64,000 bases of DNA, from assembly GCF_900128415.1 (NCBI RefSeq), contig NZ_LT635772.1, forward strand, positions 496,001 through 560,000, written 5' to 3'. A program made the translations under genes and the position numbers. The notes under the pieces are model-generated. The model ran no database searches. It worked only from the letters and a program-made list of their open reading frames with translations, and was not told the DNA's origin. Origin of the DNA: Anaerococcus mediterraneensis. Lineage in GTDB: Bacteria > Bacillota > Clostridia > Tissierellales > Peptoniphilaceae. Below are positions 43,728 to 52,759 of this stretch, piece by piece (the first letter of the stretch is position 1; every line of letters starts with the position of its first letter).

Positions 43728-45173
43728 TTATGTTTTAAAGAAATCATTTAATTTGTGAATATTTTCTTCAGTATAGTTTCCTGACCATTCCACATATCCG
43801 TTTTCCAAAAAAATAAAATAATCACAACACTCCTTTAGTAATTCAGGATCATGAGTGATGAGGAAAATAGTTTTATCTTTCATCTGCTTTAAACTTTGAG
43901 CCACACCTAACATATTATGATAATCCAGACCAGAGGTAGGCTCATCTAATATTAGTATGCGACTATTTGAAGCAAGGGCACTAGCTAAAGCTACTCTTTG
44001 CTTTTGTCCTCCAGATAGCGACATGGGATGGAGCTCTTTTAATTCCAACAAATTTAATTGAGCTAAAATCTCATCTACTTGTCCACTTATTTCATCTGAA
44101 CTAAGGCTAACTGAAATTTCCTCTTTGACACTCTCTGTAAAGAGTTGGTTATTAACATCTTGCATGACCATATAAGAAATCTCAAGCCTTTCTTTGCTAT
44201 CGTAGCTTTTTCCTTCTAAGGTTATTATCCCTGTTGATTCTTCTGCAATACCACACAGACAATTGGCAAAGGTAGATTTTCCAGCACCATTTTTCCCAAG
44301 AATTCCTATTATATTTTTTCTAGGAAGATCTAGATGATTGATTTCTAATCCAACCACTTTATTGTAATATACACAAAAATTATCAAGTGCTATTTCATTG
44401 GTATACTCAATGTCTTTACTCTCAAACTTAGGAATATGAGAAGATCTTAATCCCATCTCGTGCAACTTCTTGTCTGAAATATCCTTAAATTCCTCAATGC
44501 TATAATCCTTGCTAATTCGACCATCTTTCATATAAATAACTCGGTCGACCAAGTCCATTAAATAATATAACCTATGTTCAGCTATGATAATTGTTTTGCC
44601 TTGTTGTTTCCAATATTTAAGTATATTTTTTAAATCATCAATGCTTTCAATGTCTAAATTTGATGAAGGCTCATCTAAAACTAAAATAGGGGCTTCCATC
44701 ACAGCTGTAGATGCACAAGCAATTTTTTGCTTTTCACCACCTGATAAATTAAATAGATTCCTATCTAACAGTTCATGAATGTTTAATGCATAAGCTATCT
44801 TTCCTATCCTGTCAAGCATCTCCATTCTATCAACACCCATATTCTCAAGTCCAAAAGCTATTTCACTTGTAGAATCCACATTGAAAAATTGTGATTTTGG
44901 GTTTTGAAATACAGAGCCGACTACCTTTGAAAGTGATTGAATGCTAGTTTGTCCTACTTTTTCTCCATTGATCTCCACTTCACCTTGTAAATCTCCAGTA
45001 TAATATTCAGGGGAAAGGCCATTAATTAGTCTCGTAAGAGTAGTTTTCCCACATCCAGACTCACCTGTTAGTAGCACAAATTCTCCTTCTTCAATGGATA
45101 AACTTATATTAAAAACGCCACCTTGTCTTTCTTTGCTCTTATAGGTAAAGCTAGCATTGTTAAATTTTATCAT
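43728..45173 (-). CDS. ECF transporter fused ATPase (EcfA1-EcfA2 in one chain)
   Basis: 481 residues from the ATG at 45173 (GGGGGAAAGAG upstream; an earlier start would overlap ecfT further). There are two full ABC domains: Walker A GESGCGKTT with LSGGEKQKI and 'ILVLDEPSSNLD', then GKNGAGKST with LSGGQKQRV and 'ILILDEPTSGLD'. It powers the energy-coupling-factor importer formed with the T and S subunits encoded upstream. It is the last gene of the TetR-controlled cassette. Confidence 0.9.
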   Translation of the reverse strand: MIKFNNASFTYKSKERQGGVFNISLSIEEGEFVLLTGESGCGKTTLTRLINGLSPEYYTGDLQGEVEINGEKVGQTSIQSLSKVVGSVFQNPKSQFFNVDSTSEIAFGLENMGVDRMEMLDRIGKIAYALNIHELLDRNLFNLSGGEKQKIACASTAVMEAPILVLDEPSSNLDIESIDDLKNILKYWKQQGKTIIIAEHRLYYLMDLVDRVIYMKDGRISKDYSIEEFKDISDKKLHEMGLRSSHIPKFESKDIEYTNEIALDNFCVYYNKVVGLEINHLDLPRKNIIGILGKNGAGKSTFANCLCGIAEESTGIITLEGKSYDSKERLEISYMVMQDVNNQLFTESVKEEISVSLSSDEISGQVDEILAQLNLLELKELHPMSLSGGQKQRVALASALASNSRILILDEPTSGLDYHNMLGVAQSLKQMKDKTIFLITHDPELLKECCDYFIFLENGYVEWSGNYTEENIHKLNDFFKT

Positions 45174-45184
45174 CTCTTTCCCCC

Positions 45185-45910
45185 TCATACTAAAGACCAA
45201 ACTATCAATCCTATAATCAATAGAAAAATCAAAAAATCATATTTGCTAAATTTAACCTCAACAAGGCTCGTTCTGCCCTTAACATTATCTAATCCTCTTG
45301 TTAATGCTGATGCAGAAAGTTCATCACCTATTTTGACAACAGAAAACAGGAGCGGGATAATTCTGTACTCTAAAAACAATGATGGATTGGCTTTTGTTTT
45401 TTTACTATTAAATCGTATCCCCCTCATTCGCATAGCATTTGATATAGCCTTATTTTCTTCCTTTAGAGTAGGTATGAAACGAAATACTACAGAAACAGGA
45501 ATAATAAACGCATTTGGAATTTTCCACTTTACCATAGCTGCTATAAATTCATTTGGTTTGGTGGAACTAATCGTATAGTATCCCATCATGAAAATAGGAA
45601 AAAGCCTTATGACTAATGAGTTGAGCAATACATTAATCATGTTTAATATGGATGGTAATTCATACATATTTTTAGTTTTGCTTGAAATAACAGCCAAAAC
45701 AAATAAAATTCCATATATGGTTGCAGCTTTGTAATTTTTATTAGATACAAGCAAGAATATAGCGATAGAAACTATCGCTATATCTATACCTATATTGTCA
45801 TAGACAAAAAACATTATAGTGCTAATGAATACCATAAATAATATTTTTGTTCTCGGATCTAAATAAAAGCCTTTCTTTATTGGGGGAACATAAGTTTTAT
45901 AAGCCTCCAT
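45185..45910 (-). CDS. ECF transporter transmembrane subunit EcfT
   Basis: 241 residues, about five membrane segments. The coupling motif region 'FRFIPTLKEENKAISNAMRMRGI' contains the AxxMRxRG-like ARG box that contacts the ATPases. It begins at the last base of the S-component gene and is followed closely by the fused ATPase gene. Confidence 0.88.
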   Translation of the reverse strand: MEAYKTYVPPIKKGFYLDPRTKILFMVFISTIMFFVYDNIGIDIAIVSIAIFLLVSNKNYKAATIYGILFVLAVISSKTKNMYELPSILNMINVLLNSLVIRLFPIFMMGYYTISSTKPNEFIAAMVKWKIPNAFIIPVSVVFRFIPTLKEENKAISNAMRMRGIRFNSKKTKANPSLFLEYRIIPLLFSVVKIGDELSASALTRGLDNVKGRTSLVEVKFSKYDFLIFLLIIGLIVWSLV

Positions 45911-46491
45911 TAAGCAATTCCAGCTCTTTCAAAATGTTTTTTCAACATTTTCTTGCCTAGATTAGCACCTATCACTGCTCCAACAAACATGATGCCAATT
46001 GCAGCAATTCCCATCCATGGTGGCATATATTTCGCTAAATCGGTCGCAAATTGCTCACCCATTTGTTGTTTTACTCCTTCCATATAGGTATCTGCCATAA
46101 CCCACATTGGCATCTGACAGCCTAACTCAGCACATGAAAACAACCAAAATCCTATTGTATTAACTTTAAAACTTTTATACTTTTTAGTATTCATAACTAC
46201 ATCAGCAATAATTGCCATTGGAATATACACGGCTGGTGCTAACCAAGTGTAACCCATAAAATACCAAAATACTCCTAAAATGATTCCCATTAGAGATACC
46301 ATTCCAAACTTTTCTACCTTGGTTAGAAATAGCATAAATGGAATACCTGTTAATATTGGGATTAATATAAATATGGTAGGATAAAGTATTGGCACAGCCC
46401 CTAACATTCCTGTTACGAAAAATATGACTAAATAAATAGCCGTATAAATTCCTACGTTAATTAAATCCTTTGCTGTTAATCGATTCTTCAT
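45910..46491 (-). CDS. ECF transporter S component, MptD/Trep_Strep family
   Basis: 193 residues, about six membrane segments. 'KDLINVGIYTAIYLVIFFVTGMLG' and 'GIPFMLFLTKVEKFGMVSLMGIILGVFWYFMGYTW' are typical of the MptD (TIGR02185, recalled) S-component family. The S subunit binds the substrate; the ligand of this family is not firmly known. It overlaps the upstream ABC gene by 35 bases, indicating tight coupling. Confidence 0.85.
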   Translation of the reverse strand: MKNRLTAKDLINVGIYTAIYLVIFFVTGMLGAVPILYPTIFILIPILTGIPFMLFLTKVEKFGMVSLMGIILGVFWYFMGYTWLAPAVYIPMAIIADVVMNTKKYKSFKVNTIGFWLFSCAELGCQMPMWVMADTYMEGVKQQMGEQFATDLAKYMPPWMGIAAIGIMFVGAVIGANLGKKMLKKHFERAGIA

Positions 46492-48241
46492 TGAAATCCT
46501 CCTTATTTTGTTTAATCTTCCAGCTTTCTGTTTCTTCTCTTGCTTCTATAAATTTCTTATAAGTGCCTTCTTTTCTAATTAAATCTTCATGTTTTCCCAC
46601 CTCCTCTAATTTTCCGTCTTTAAGAACTATAATCTGATTCGCATTTTTAACAGTCTTTAACCTATGAGCAACCATTATAACCGTTTTGTTTTTTGTTAAA
46701 CTTTCTATGGCTTCTTGAAGTTTATCCTCATTTTCTGGATCAACATTTGCTGTAGCTTCATCAAAAATAATAATCGGGGCATTTTTTATCATAGCCCTTG
46801 CTATTGATATTCTTTGTCTTTCTCCGCCTGAAAGAGATGTGCCACCTTCACCTATGATGGTTTGATATCCTTCCGGCAAATTCATAATAAAGTCATGGCA
46901 TTGAGCCTTTTTTGCCACTTCTATGACTTCTTCCTTCGTAGCTTGCGGTTTACCAAATTTTATATTATTTTCGATGGTATCTTGGAAAAGATAAACATTT
47001 TGGAATACGGTGCTAATTAAATCCATTAAGGATTCAAGCGTGTAGTTTTTAATATTGACATCTCCAATCGATATGCTGCCTTGATCCACGTCCCAAAATC
47101 TAGAAATAAGCGAACACATGGTGCTCTTACCAGATCCACTTGGTCCAATAATGGCTGTCATAGCCTTTTCCGGAATATGAACGGAAACCTCCCTTAAAAT
47201 AGGTATTTTATCATAAGAAAAGCTAACATTATTGAATTCAATATCTGTATGATGAGGCGTAATCTTCTGGCCCTCAATATCCATCTGAGGCATATTTTCT
47301 GTTGTTTCTACTTGTTCTATAGAACTTGTTGCAACTCTTAATGTCGCCATGGCGGATCCTGCGGATTGAATACTTGCAAACACCAGGAATGACATGATGA
47401 TACACATAATTGCTTTCAATAAATCCATGGTGCCATTGATATAAAAATAAAGTGAAAGGACAATCATGGCAACACTGGAAATTCTTAAAACGAGCTCTTG
47501 CCCGATGGTATAGGGTGTAAATAATTTCTCCAAGGCTAGATTGGCTGAGCGACTTTCTTCTAGTGCCGAGCGTACGGTTTGGTCTCCTTTTCCTGTTAAA
47601 TTAAAGGATTTAATGATCGGCATTCCCTGGATATATTCCAAGATCGTTTCTACTAAAAGAGATTGTGCCTCTTGCCTTTTTGGAGCAAGTGTCCTCGACT
47701 TTTTTTCCATGACAGAAGTAATATATAGATATAAAACCGTTCCTGCTATAACAATCAGCCCATTTCTCCACTCGAAAAATAAAATCATCAGGGTGAACAC
47801 AAATGAGTTAATGAAGCCACTCATCATAACAACTAAAACCATAGGAGCTGTATTCTCAACGTCATCTAGAACAGTTGTTAAAACACCAGTCACTTTTCCA
47901 ATATTATTTTCATTAAAGAATCCCATTGGAACCGTCTTCAGCATTTTTCCTATACTTATTCTTCGATTAGCTACCATAAAATACCCAGCATGCGTTTGAT
48001 CTAATTGAGCAAAATAGTTGGCAGAAGACCTTCCGACAATACTTACCAACAGCATAAGAAAAACCTTCAGTGCTATAAAGGAATTAAAATCTTTTGTCAC
48101 CAAGGCTTGGAGCACAAAGTAAATGGCTCCTATTTGCAACATATTGAAGATGGCATACACAAATTCAAAAATAACAGACTTGTTTAAATTTATTCGTTCT
48201 TTATCTGCAAATGCCCATATCTTTCGAAGTCCACTTAACAT
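46457..48241 (-). CDS. ABC half-transporter, permease plus ATPase (second of pair)
   Basis: 594 residues. An N-terminal six-helix type IV transmembrane domain (about 1-305) is followed by an ATPase domain with GPSGSGKST, 'LSGGERQRISIARAMIKNAPIIIFDEATANVD' and a His-loop 'MVAHRL'. It probably forms a heterodimer with the product of the gene one base upstream. Paired half-transporters next to an MptD-type ECF system recall YbtP/YbtQ-like metal-chelate uptake, but drug export is equally compatible with the fold. Confidence 0.9.
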   Translation of the reverse strand: MLSGLRKIWAFADKERINLNKSVIFEFVYAIFNMLQIGAIYFVLQALVTKDFNSFIALKVFLMLLVSIVGRSSANYFAQLDQTHAGYFMVANRRISIGKMLKTVPMGFFNENNIGKVTGVLTTVLDDVENTAPMVLVVMMSGFINSFVFTLMILFFEWRNGLIVIAGTVLYLYITSVMEKKSRTLAPKRQEAQSLLVETILEYIQGMPIIKSFNLTGKGDQTVRSALEESRSANLALEKLFTPYTIGQELVLRISSVAMIVLSLYFYINGTMDLLKAIMCIIMSFLVFASIQSAGSAMATLRVATSSIEQVETTENMPQMDIEGQKITPHHTDIEFNNVSFSYDKIPILREVSVHIPEKAMTAIIGPSGSGKSTMCSLISRFWDVDQGSISIGDVNIKNYTLESLMDLISTVFQNVYLFQDTIENNIKFGKPQATKEEVIEVAKKAQCHDFIMNLPEGYQTIIGEGGTSLSGGERQRISIARAMIKNAPIIIFDEATANVDPENEDKLQEAIESLTKNKTVIMVAHRLKTVKNANQIIVLKDGKLEEVGKHEDLIRKEGTYKKFIEAREETESWKIKQNKEDFNEESINSKGFN

Positions 48242-49975
48242 CTAAGCCACCTCCTTTCCACCGATATGTGCTTCCCACATGGCTTGATAAAGTTTATTTT
48301 CTTTAAGAAGTTCTTCATGATTGCCACTTGCTACAAGTTTGCCATGATCGATGAGATAAATCTGGTCTGCATTGGTTATTGTTGATAACCTATGAGCAAT
48401 CATAATGATAGTTTTTCCCTGAATAAGCTTATTAATTGCTTTTTGTAAAACTTGCTCATTTTCAGGATCAATATAAGCCGTCGCTTCATCTAATATGATA
48501 ATTGGAGCATCTTTTATCATGGCTCTAGCAATGGTAATCCTCTGTTTTTCACCGCCTGATAAATGGTTTCCTCCACTCCCTACTTTGGTCTGATATCCAT
48601 GCTCTAAAGACATAATAAAATCATGACAACCAGAAGCTTTGGCAATTTCAATCACTTCTTCATCGCTAGCCGAAGGCTTGCCCATTCGAATATTTTCCAT
48701 GATGGTATCGTTAAAAAGGAAAACATCCTGAGAAACAAAAGCAACTAAATCATAGAGTTGTTCAAGTGGAATATTGAATAAATTAACTCCACCAATCGAT
48801 ATTTCTCCCTGTTCTACGTCCCAGAAACCAGCAATTAACTTGGCAATGGTTGACTTTCCTGAACCACTTGGACCAACAAAGGCATTTAAACTTCGCTCTC
48901 GAATTACCATATCGATTCCTTTAATAACTTCTTCTCCTGGTTCATAGGAGAAATGTAGATTCTTGATAGCAATGTCATGATTTTTTAAATGAACTCTTTC
49001 TCTACGATGAACTTGTTCTGTCCCATTTAAGATTTCATCAATTCGTCCGACAGTTGTCCCTGTTTGAGCTAAGGCATCGACAAAGTTAATAGCAGCTAGT
49101 AAGGGACCGGCTATACCAAGAGAAAGAATGATGGTCGTAATAAAGGTTGACATCTCTAAACTTCCATTAATAAACATAATCCAACCAACAGGTAATACCG
49201 TAATCAAAGTTGTTGGTGAAATGTTCTTGGATAAGGACACCGGCATTTGACATTTTTTCATCCAATGATAATAAAATGAAGCATTAGCTATCACTTTATC
49301 GGTGAATTTCCCATAGGATTTTTCGCCTTGATTAAAAGTTTTAATCACTTCAATTCCGCCAACATACTCAACAATCGTTTTATTCATTTCGGTATTGGTC
49401 GCAACCGACTTACTATAATCTTCTGCATAACCTTTCATAATTAATGACATAAAAAACATACCTACAGGAATTGAAACGAGTGACAATAAAGCCATTCTCC
49501 AATCTAAAATTAATAGATAGATGAATATGGATACAGGCCCTAAAATATTCGCCGTCATCTCAGGCAATAAGTGAGCCAAAGGTCGTTCCATTTTTTCTAC
49601 TTGATCAACAATGGTTGTCTTTAAATCACCACTATGGGCATCAATAATCGTACCAAGAGGCATTCTAGGCAGCTTTTCCAAGAGCATGATTCGTACATTC
49701 CTTAGAACAGAGAAAGTTGCTTTATGAGACTCTGCCAAGGCCTTGGCGTAAAAAATTGGTTTTAAGCAATAGCCAATCAAGATTAGAAAACACCAAGGTA
49801 GGTAGAAGGAAAAATCTTTATTTCCAACAAACAAACCATAAACAATTTTGCTTACGCCAAAATAAGGCAACATACCTAAAAGAACCCCAATAACCGCCAA
49901 GAAAATGGAAAGCTTGAGACCTTTATGTTCTTCTTCTGCCAGCTGCCATAGGCGTTTCATATAATTATTTTTCAA
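48242..49975 (-). CDS. ABC half-transporter, permease plus ATPase (first of pair)
   Basis: 577 residues. The transmembrane domain spans about 1-310. The ATPase has GPSGSGKST, 'LSGGEKQRITIARAMIKDAPIIILDEATAYID' and 'MIAHRL'. It follows the tetR gene by 124 bases, a gap that holds a TetR-operator-like palindrome. The partner begins at the next base. Direction of transport and substrate are not readable from sequence. Confidence 0.9.
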   Translation of the reverse strand: MKNNYMKRLWQLAEEEHKGLKLSIFLAVIGVLLGMLPYFGVSKIVYGLFVGNKDFSFYLPWCFLILIGYCLKPIFYAKALAESHKATFSVLRNVRIMLLEKLPRMPLGTIIDAHSGDLKTTIVDQVEKMERPLAHLLPEMTANILGPVSIFIYLLILDWRMALLSLVSIPVGMFFMSLIMKGYAEDYSKSVATNTEMNKTIVEYVGGIEVIKTFNQGEKSYGKFTDKVIANASFYYHWMKKCQMPVSLSKNISPTTLITVLPVGWIMFINGSLEMSTFITTIILSLGIAGPLLAAINFVDALAQTGTTVGRIDEILNGTEQVHRRERVHLKNHDIAIKNLHFSYEPGEEVIKGIDMVIRERSLNAFVGPSGSGKSTIAKLIAGFWDVEQGEISIGGVNLFNIPLEQLYDLVAFVSQDVFLFNDTIMENIRMGKPSASDEEVIEIAKASGCHDFIMSLEHGYQTKVGSGGNHLSGGEKQRITIARAMIKDAPIIILDEATAYIDPENEQVLQKAINKLIQGKTIIMIAHRLSTITNADQIYLIDHGKLVASGNHEELLKENKLYQAMWEAHIGGKEVA

Positions 49976-50025
49976 TGGAACCCTCCTTTCCTTTTTTCTT
50001 TCATCTTTAACACCTCCATATGATA

Positions 50026-50053
50026 GATAACTTTATTAGCTAACTTAGTTATC
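50026..50053 (-). promoter_or_regulatory. TetR operator candidate ahead of the ABC genes
   Basis: GCTAACTTAGTTATC (50039-50053) matches the palindrome upstream of tetR at 14 of 15 bases. A further half-site GATAACT lies at 50026-50032. Confidence 0.6.
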
Positions 50054-50099
50054 TTTACTTTAAAAAATATAAGGGTGTTTAATACCCTTTCCCTTATAT

Positions 50100-50723
50100 T
50101 TAAAAACCTCTCAATTTCTCCCATCCATCATAAAAAAATTTCGAAATTATTCTTGTGTTTAACTTTACTTCTTCTTCTGTTTGGGAATGTATTATAATTT
50201 CACACAACGCATTAATATAGGCATGGTTTAACAAATGCATTGCATCTTTAGGGACTTCTGATTTTATATTCTTTTTCTTTGAAATAATCTGAAACGCTTT
50301 ATGTCTGTTTATATCTTCCTTTTCCACAAGAAGCTCTATAAAATTATCATATTTCGTACCATATGATTTAAATATTAAAAGATTAAATAAATCTTTTTTG
50401 CTAAACATATATAATGCAGATTCAATTGACCCTTCAATGTTAATTTTTGATAAATCTTCTCCACAATTTTTTTCTATGTTTTGAAAAGATTCCTCTTCAA
50501 ACTTGCTATAAAAACCCAAAAGTTCGTTTGCCAATGGATCAACTAAACTGATAAATAAATCTTCTTTATCATTAAAATGCCTGTAAAAAGCACCCGTTGT
50601 AACCCCAGCATCTTTGCAAATTTTTCTTAAATTAGCTCGTTCATAGCCATCATTTAAAAAATTAACTTTACCACTATCCATAATCTTTTTATGTGTTAAA
50701 TCATAACCAGTAATTTCTGTCAT
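50100..50723 (-). CDS. TetR-family transcriptional repressor
   Basis: 207 residues. The N-terminal HTH is 'FLNDGYERANLRKICKDAGVTTGAFYRHFNDKEDLFISLV'. The C-terminal ligand-binding part is unlike named families. It is the first gene of the transporter cassette. A perfect palindrome overlaps the start region of its own promoter and a near-copy lies before the ABC genes, so it should repress both. The ligand is probably related to the transported compound. Confidence 0.88.
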   Translation of the reverse strand: MTEITGYDLTHKKIMDSGKVNFLNDGYERANLRKICKDAGVTTGAFYRHFNDKEDLFISLVDPLANELLGFYSKFEEESFQNIEKNCGEDLSKINIEGSIESALYMFSKKDLFNLLIFKSYGTKYDNFIELLVEKEDINRHKAFQIISKKKNIKSEVPKDAMHLLNHAYINALCEIIIHSQTEEEVKLNTRIISKFFYDGWEKLRGF

Positions 50724-50771
50724 ATCCCACTTCCTTTACTAACGGCTAAATTTATAAGTTTGCGGCATATA

Positions 50772-50786
50772 GATAACTTAGTTATC
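50772..50786 (-). promoter_or_regulatory. Perfect palindromic operator upstream of tetR
   Basis: GATAACTTAGTTATC is a perfect 15-base palindrome lying next to the -10 box, where a bound repressor would block transcription. Confidence 0.7.
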
Positions 50787-50815
50787 ATTATATACTCTTA
50801 TCTTATTTTTGTCAA
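50787..50815 (-). promoter_or_regulatory. Consensus promoter of tetR
   Basis: On the minus strand TTGACA (50815-50810) and TATAAT (50792-50787) are separated by exactly 17 bases. Confidence 0.85.
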
Positions 50816-50869
50816 TAGGAACAGTAGAAAATCATACTTAATTATGATATAATTACTAATAATTAAATA

Positions 50870-50967
50870 CAGGCTTAACGCTTATAACTTTAATAGCAAG
50901 CACAGTAAGTGAGTACCCACTTACGAAAAATTGATGAAGCAGAACCTTTATGGACTGCTTCTTTTTT
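50870..50967 (+). other. Candidate oriT with adjacent terminator-like hairpin
   Basis: GTAAGTG (50905-50911) and CACTTAC (50918-50924) form an inverted repeat, followed by GAAAAATTG. It lies about 100 bases upstream of mobC and the relaxase gene, the usual place for an oriT whose nick lies next to such a repeat. A second hairpin (AAGCAG/CTGCTT, 50937-50960) with a T run follows. Confidence 0.5.
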
Positions 50968-51031
50968 TATCAATTTTACCTTGTTAGGGAGAACCCTAAG
51001 ACCCCAATAATTTATGATAAGGAGATATACT

Positions 51032-51388
51032 ATGGATAATAGAAAAAGAAATAATCAACTAAAAATATATTTAACAGATGAAGAAAAAGAAGTTTTTGAA
51101 AAGAAAATGAAACTTGCTAATTGCAAAACTATGTCCCATTTTCTTAGAAAATGTGTATTGGAAAAAGAGATTTATGTTGTTGATTTAGAACCATTTAGAA
51201 ACCTACAATGGCTACTTTCGAATGCAACAAATAATATAAACCAGATTGCAAAAGCTACTAATACAACTGGTGTTATTTACAAAAATGAAATTGAATCAAT
51301 GAATAAGCAGATAGAAAAATTATCAAGAGAAATATGGCAGATTCATTCCCTACTTCTTAATAAATCAAGAGAAAGTTCTGGTGATTAG
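51032..51388 (+). CDS. mobC: MobC-like relaxosome accessory protein
   Basis: 118 residues from the ATG at 51032 (AAGGAGAT upstream). The N-terminal ribbon-helix-helix-like part is 'LKIYLTDEEKEVFEKKMKLANCKTMSHFLRKCVLEKEIYV'. The helical MobC part is 'LSNATNNINQIAKATNTTGVIYKNEIESMNKQIEKL'. It helps the relaxase bind oriT. Its end overlaps the relaxase gene by 8 bases. Confidence 0.85.
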   Translation: MDNRKRNNQLKIYLTDEEKEVFEKKMKLANCKTMSHFLRKCVLEKEIYVVDLEPFRNLQWLLSNATNNINQIAKATNTTGVIYKNEIESMNKQIEKLSREIWQIHSLLLNKSRESSGD

Positions 51389-52721
51389 TGTGGCAATTAC
51401 AAAAATACATCCTATAAAATCAACTCTAAATTTGGCAATAGACTATATAACTAAGAGTGAAAAAACTGATGAAAAAATCTTGGTATCTTCATTTAAATGT
51501 CATCCATCTACTGCACACATTCAATTTATGAAAACACGAGAAGACAATGATACTAAAGGTACAGTTCTAGCTAGACATTTGATCCAATCTTTTCTACCAG
51601 GAGAGGTTGATCCTATAAAAGCTCACGAAATTGGAATTGAATTATGCAAGAAAATTTTAAAAGAAGATTATGAATTTGTTCTTGCAACTCATATAGATAG
51701 AGGGCATATCCATAACCATATTATTTTTAATAATGTTAATTACAAGACTGGTAAATGCTACCAATCTAACAAAAAATCTTACCACAAAATCAGGTATCAA
51801 AGTGACGAATTATGTAAAGAAAATAAGCTTTCAGTCATTGATAAATACTATGAAGCTTACAAGAGAAAATATAAAACTGCTGGTAAATCTTGGTACGAAT
51901 ATGACCAAAACAAGAAAGGCAATTCCTGGAAATCTAAACTGCAATTTGATATAGATAGAATAATTAATAAGTCTAACTCGTGGGAAGAATTTTTAGAAAA
52001 TATGAAGTCTCTTGATTATGAAATTAAGTTTGGTAAACACATTGCTTTTCGTCATAAAGATAGGCAAAGATTTACAAGATCAAAGACTATCGGAGAAGAT
52101 TATACTGAGAAAAGAATCAAAGAAAGAATAGATTTAGCTATTAAAAACAAAGCTAATCCTACTAAAAAGCGTGTAGGAAATATCATTGATTTAACTAATA
52201 ATAAAAAAGCTCAATCCTCTAAAGGCTATGAAGTTTGGGCAAGAAAACACAACATCAAAACAATGGCTGATTCAATAATTAAACTTAGAGAGCAAGGAAT
52301 TAATTCAATTACTCAACTCGATGATCTAATCAAAAAATCTGCTGATGATAGACAAGACTTATTAGATAAAATAAAGAAAATTGAAACTGAGATGAAGAGT
52401 TTATCCCAAGATATGGAAAATATAAATACTATAAATAAGCATCGTGAAGTCTATAAATACCACAAGAAAAATCCTGATGATAAACAATTCGCTGAAGAAT
52501 ATTATAGCGAACTTTCAGTCTACAAAATAGCTGCTAAAGAAATCTTGGAAAGCTATAATAAACTCCCTAATACAAAAGAAATATTAACCAAACTCGATAA
52601 ATTGCAAGAAAAAAAGAACACCCTTATGCAAGAGTATTCTTTGAATAAAGAACAATTTTCTGACCTTGTTCAGTATAGGAAAAACTATGAAAATTATTAT
52701 GGAAAGGAGGTAGAGAGGTAG
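51381..52721 (+). CDS. mobA: MobP-type relaxase (MobA/VirD2 family)
   Basis: 446 residues, GTG start. The catalytic Tyr is probably Tyr22 (LNLAIDYITKSEKT). The metal-binding motif is 'THIDRGHIHNHIIFN' with His104, 109, 111 and 113. The C-terminal half is Lys-rich and coiled-coil ('QDLLDKIKKIETEMKSLSQDMENI'). It nicks oriT and pilots the strand in transfer. Translation appears coupled to mobC. Confidence 0.92.
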   Translation: MISVAITKIHPIKSTLNLAIDYITKSEKTDEKILVSSFKCHPSTAHIQFMKTREDNDTKGTVLARHLIQSFLPGEVDPIKAHEIGIELCKKILKEDYEFVLATHIDRGHIHNHIIFNNVNYKTGKCYQSNKKSYHKIRYQSDELCKENKLSVIDKYYEAYKRKYKTAGKSWYEYDQNKKGNSWKSKLQFDIDRIINKSNSWEEFLENMKSLDYEIKFGKHIAFRHKDRQRFTRSKTIGEDYTEKRIKERIDLAIKNKANPTKKRVGNIIDLTNNKKAQSSKGYEVWARKHNIKTMADSIIKLREQGINSITQLDDLIKKSADDRQDLLDKIKKIETEMKSLSQDMENINTINKHREVYKYHKKNPDDKQFAEEYYSELSVYKIAAKEILESYNKLPNTKEILTKLDKLQEKKNTLMQEYSLNKEQFSDLVQYRKNYENYYGKEVER

Positions 52722-52759
52722 GGATATTTAGCTTCCTTTTCAAGTAAATATCAAAATAA

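Noticed and set aside
48242..49975. Lantibiotic or bacteriocin export function for the ABC pair
   Set aside because: No peptidase C39 domain, precursor peptide or modification enzyme gene is present nearby.
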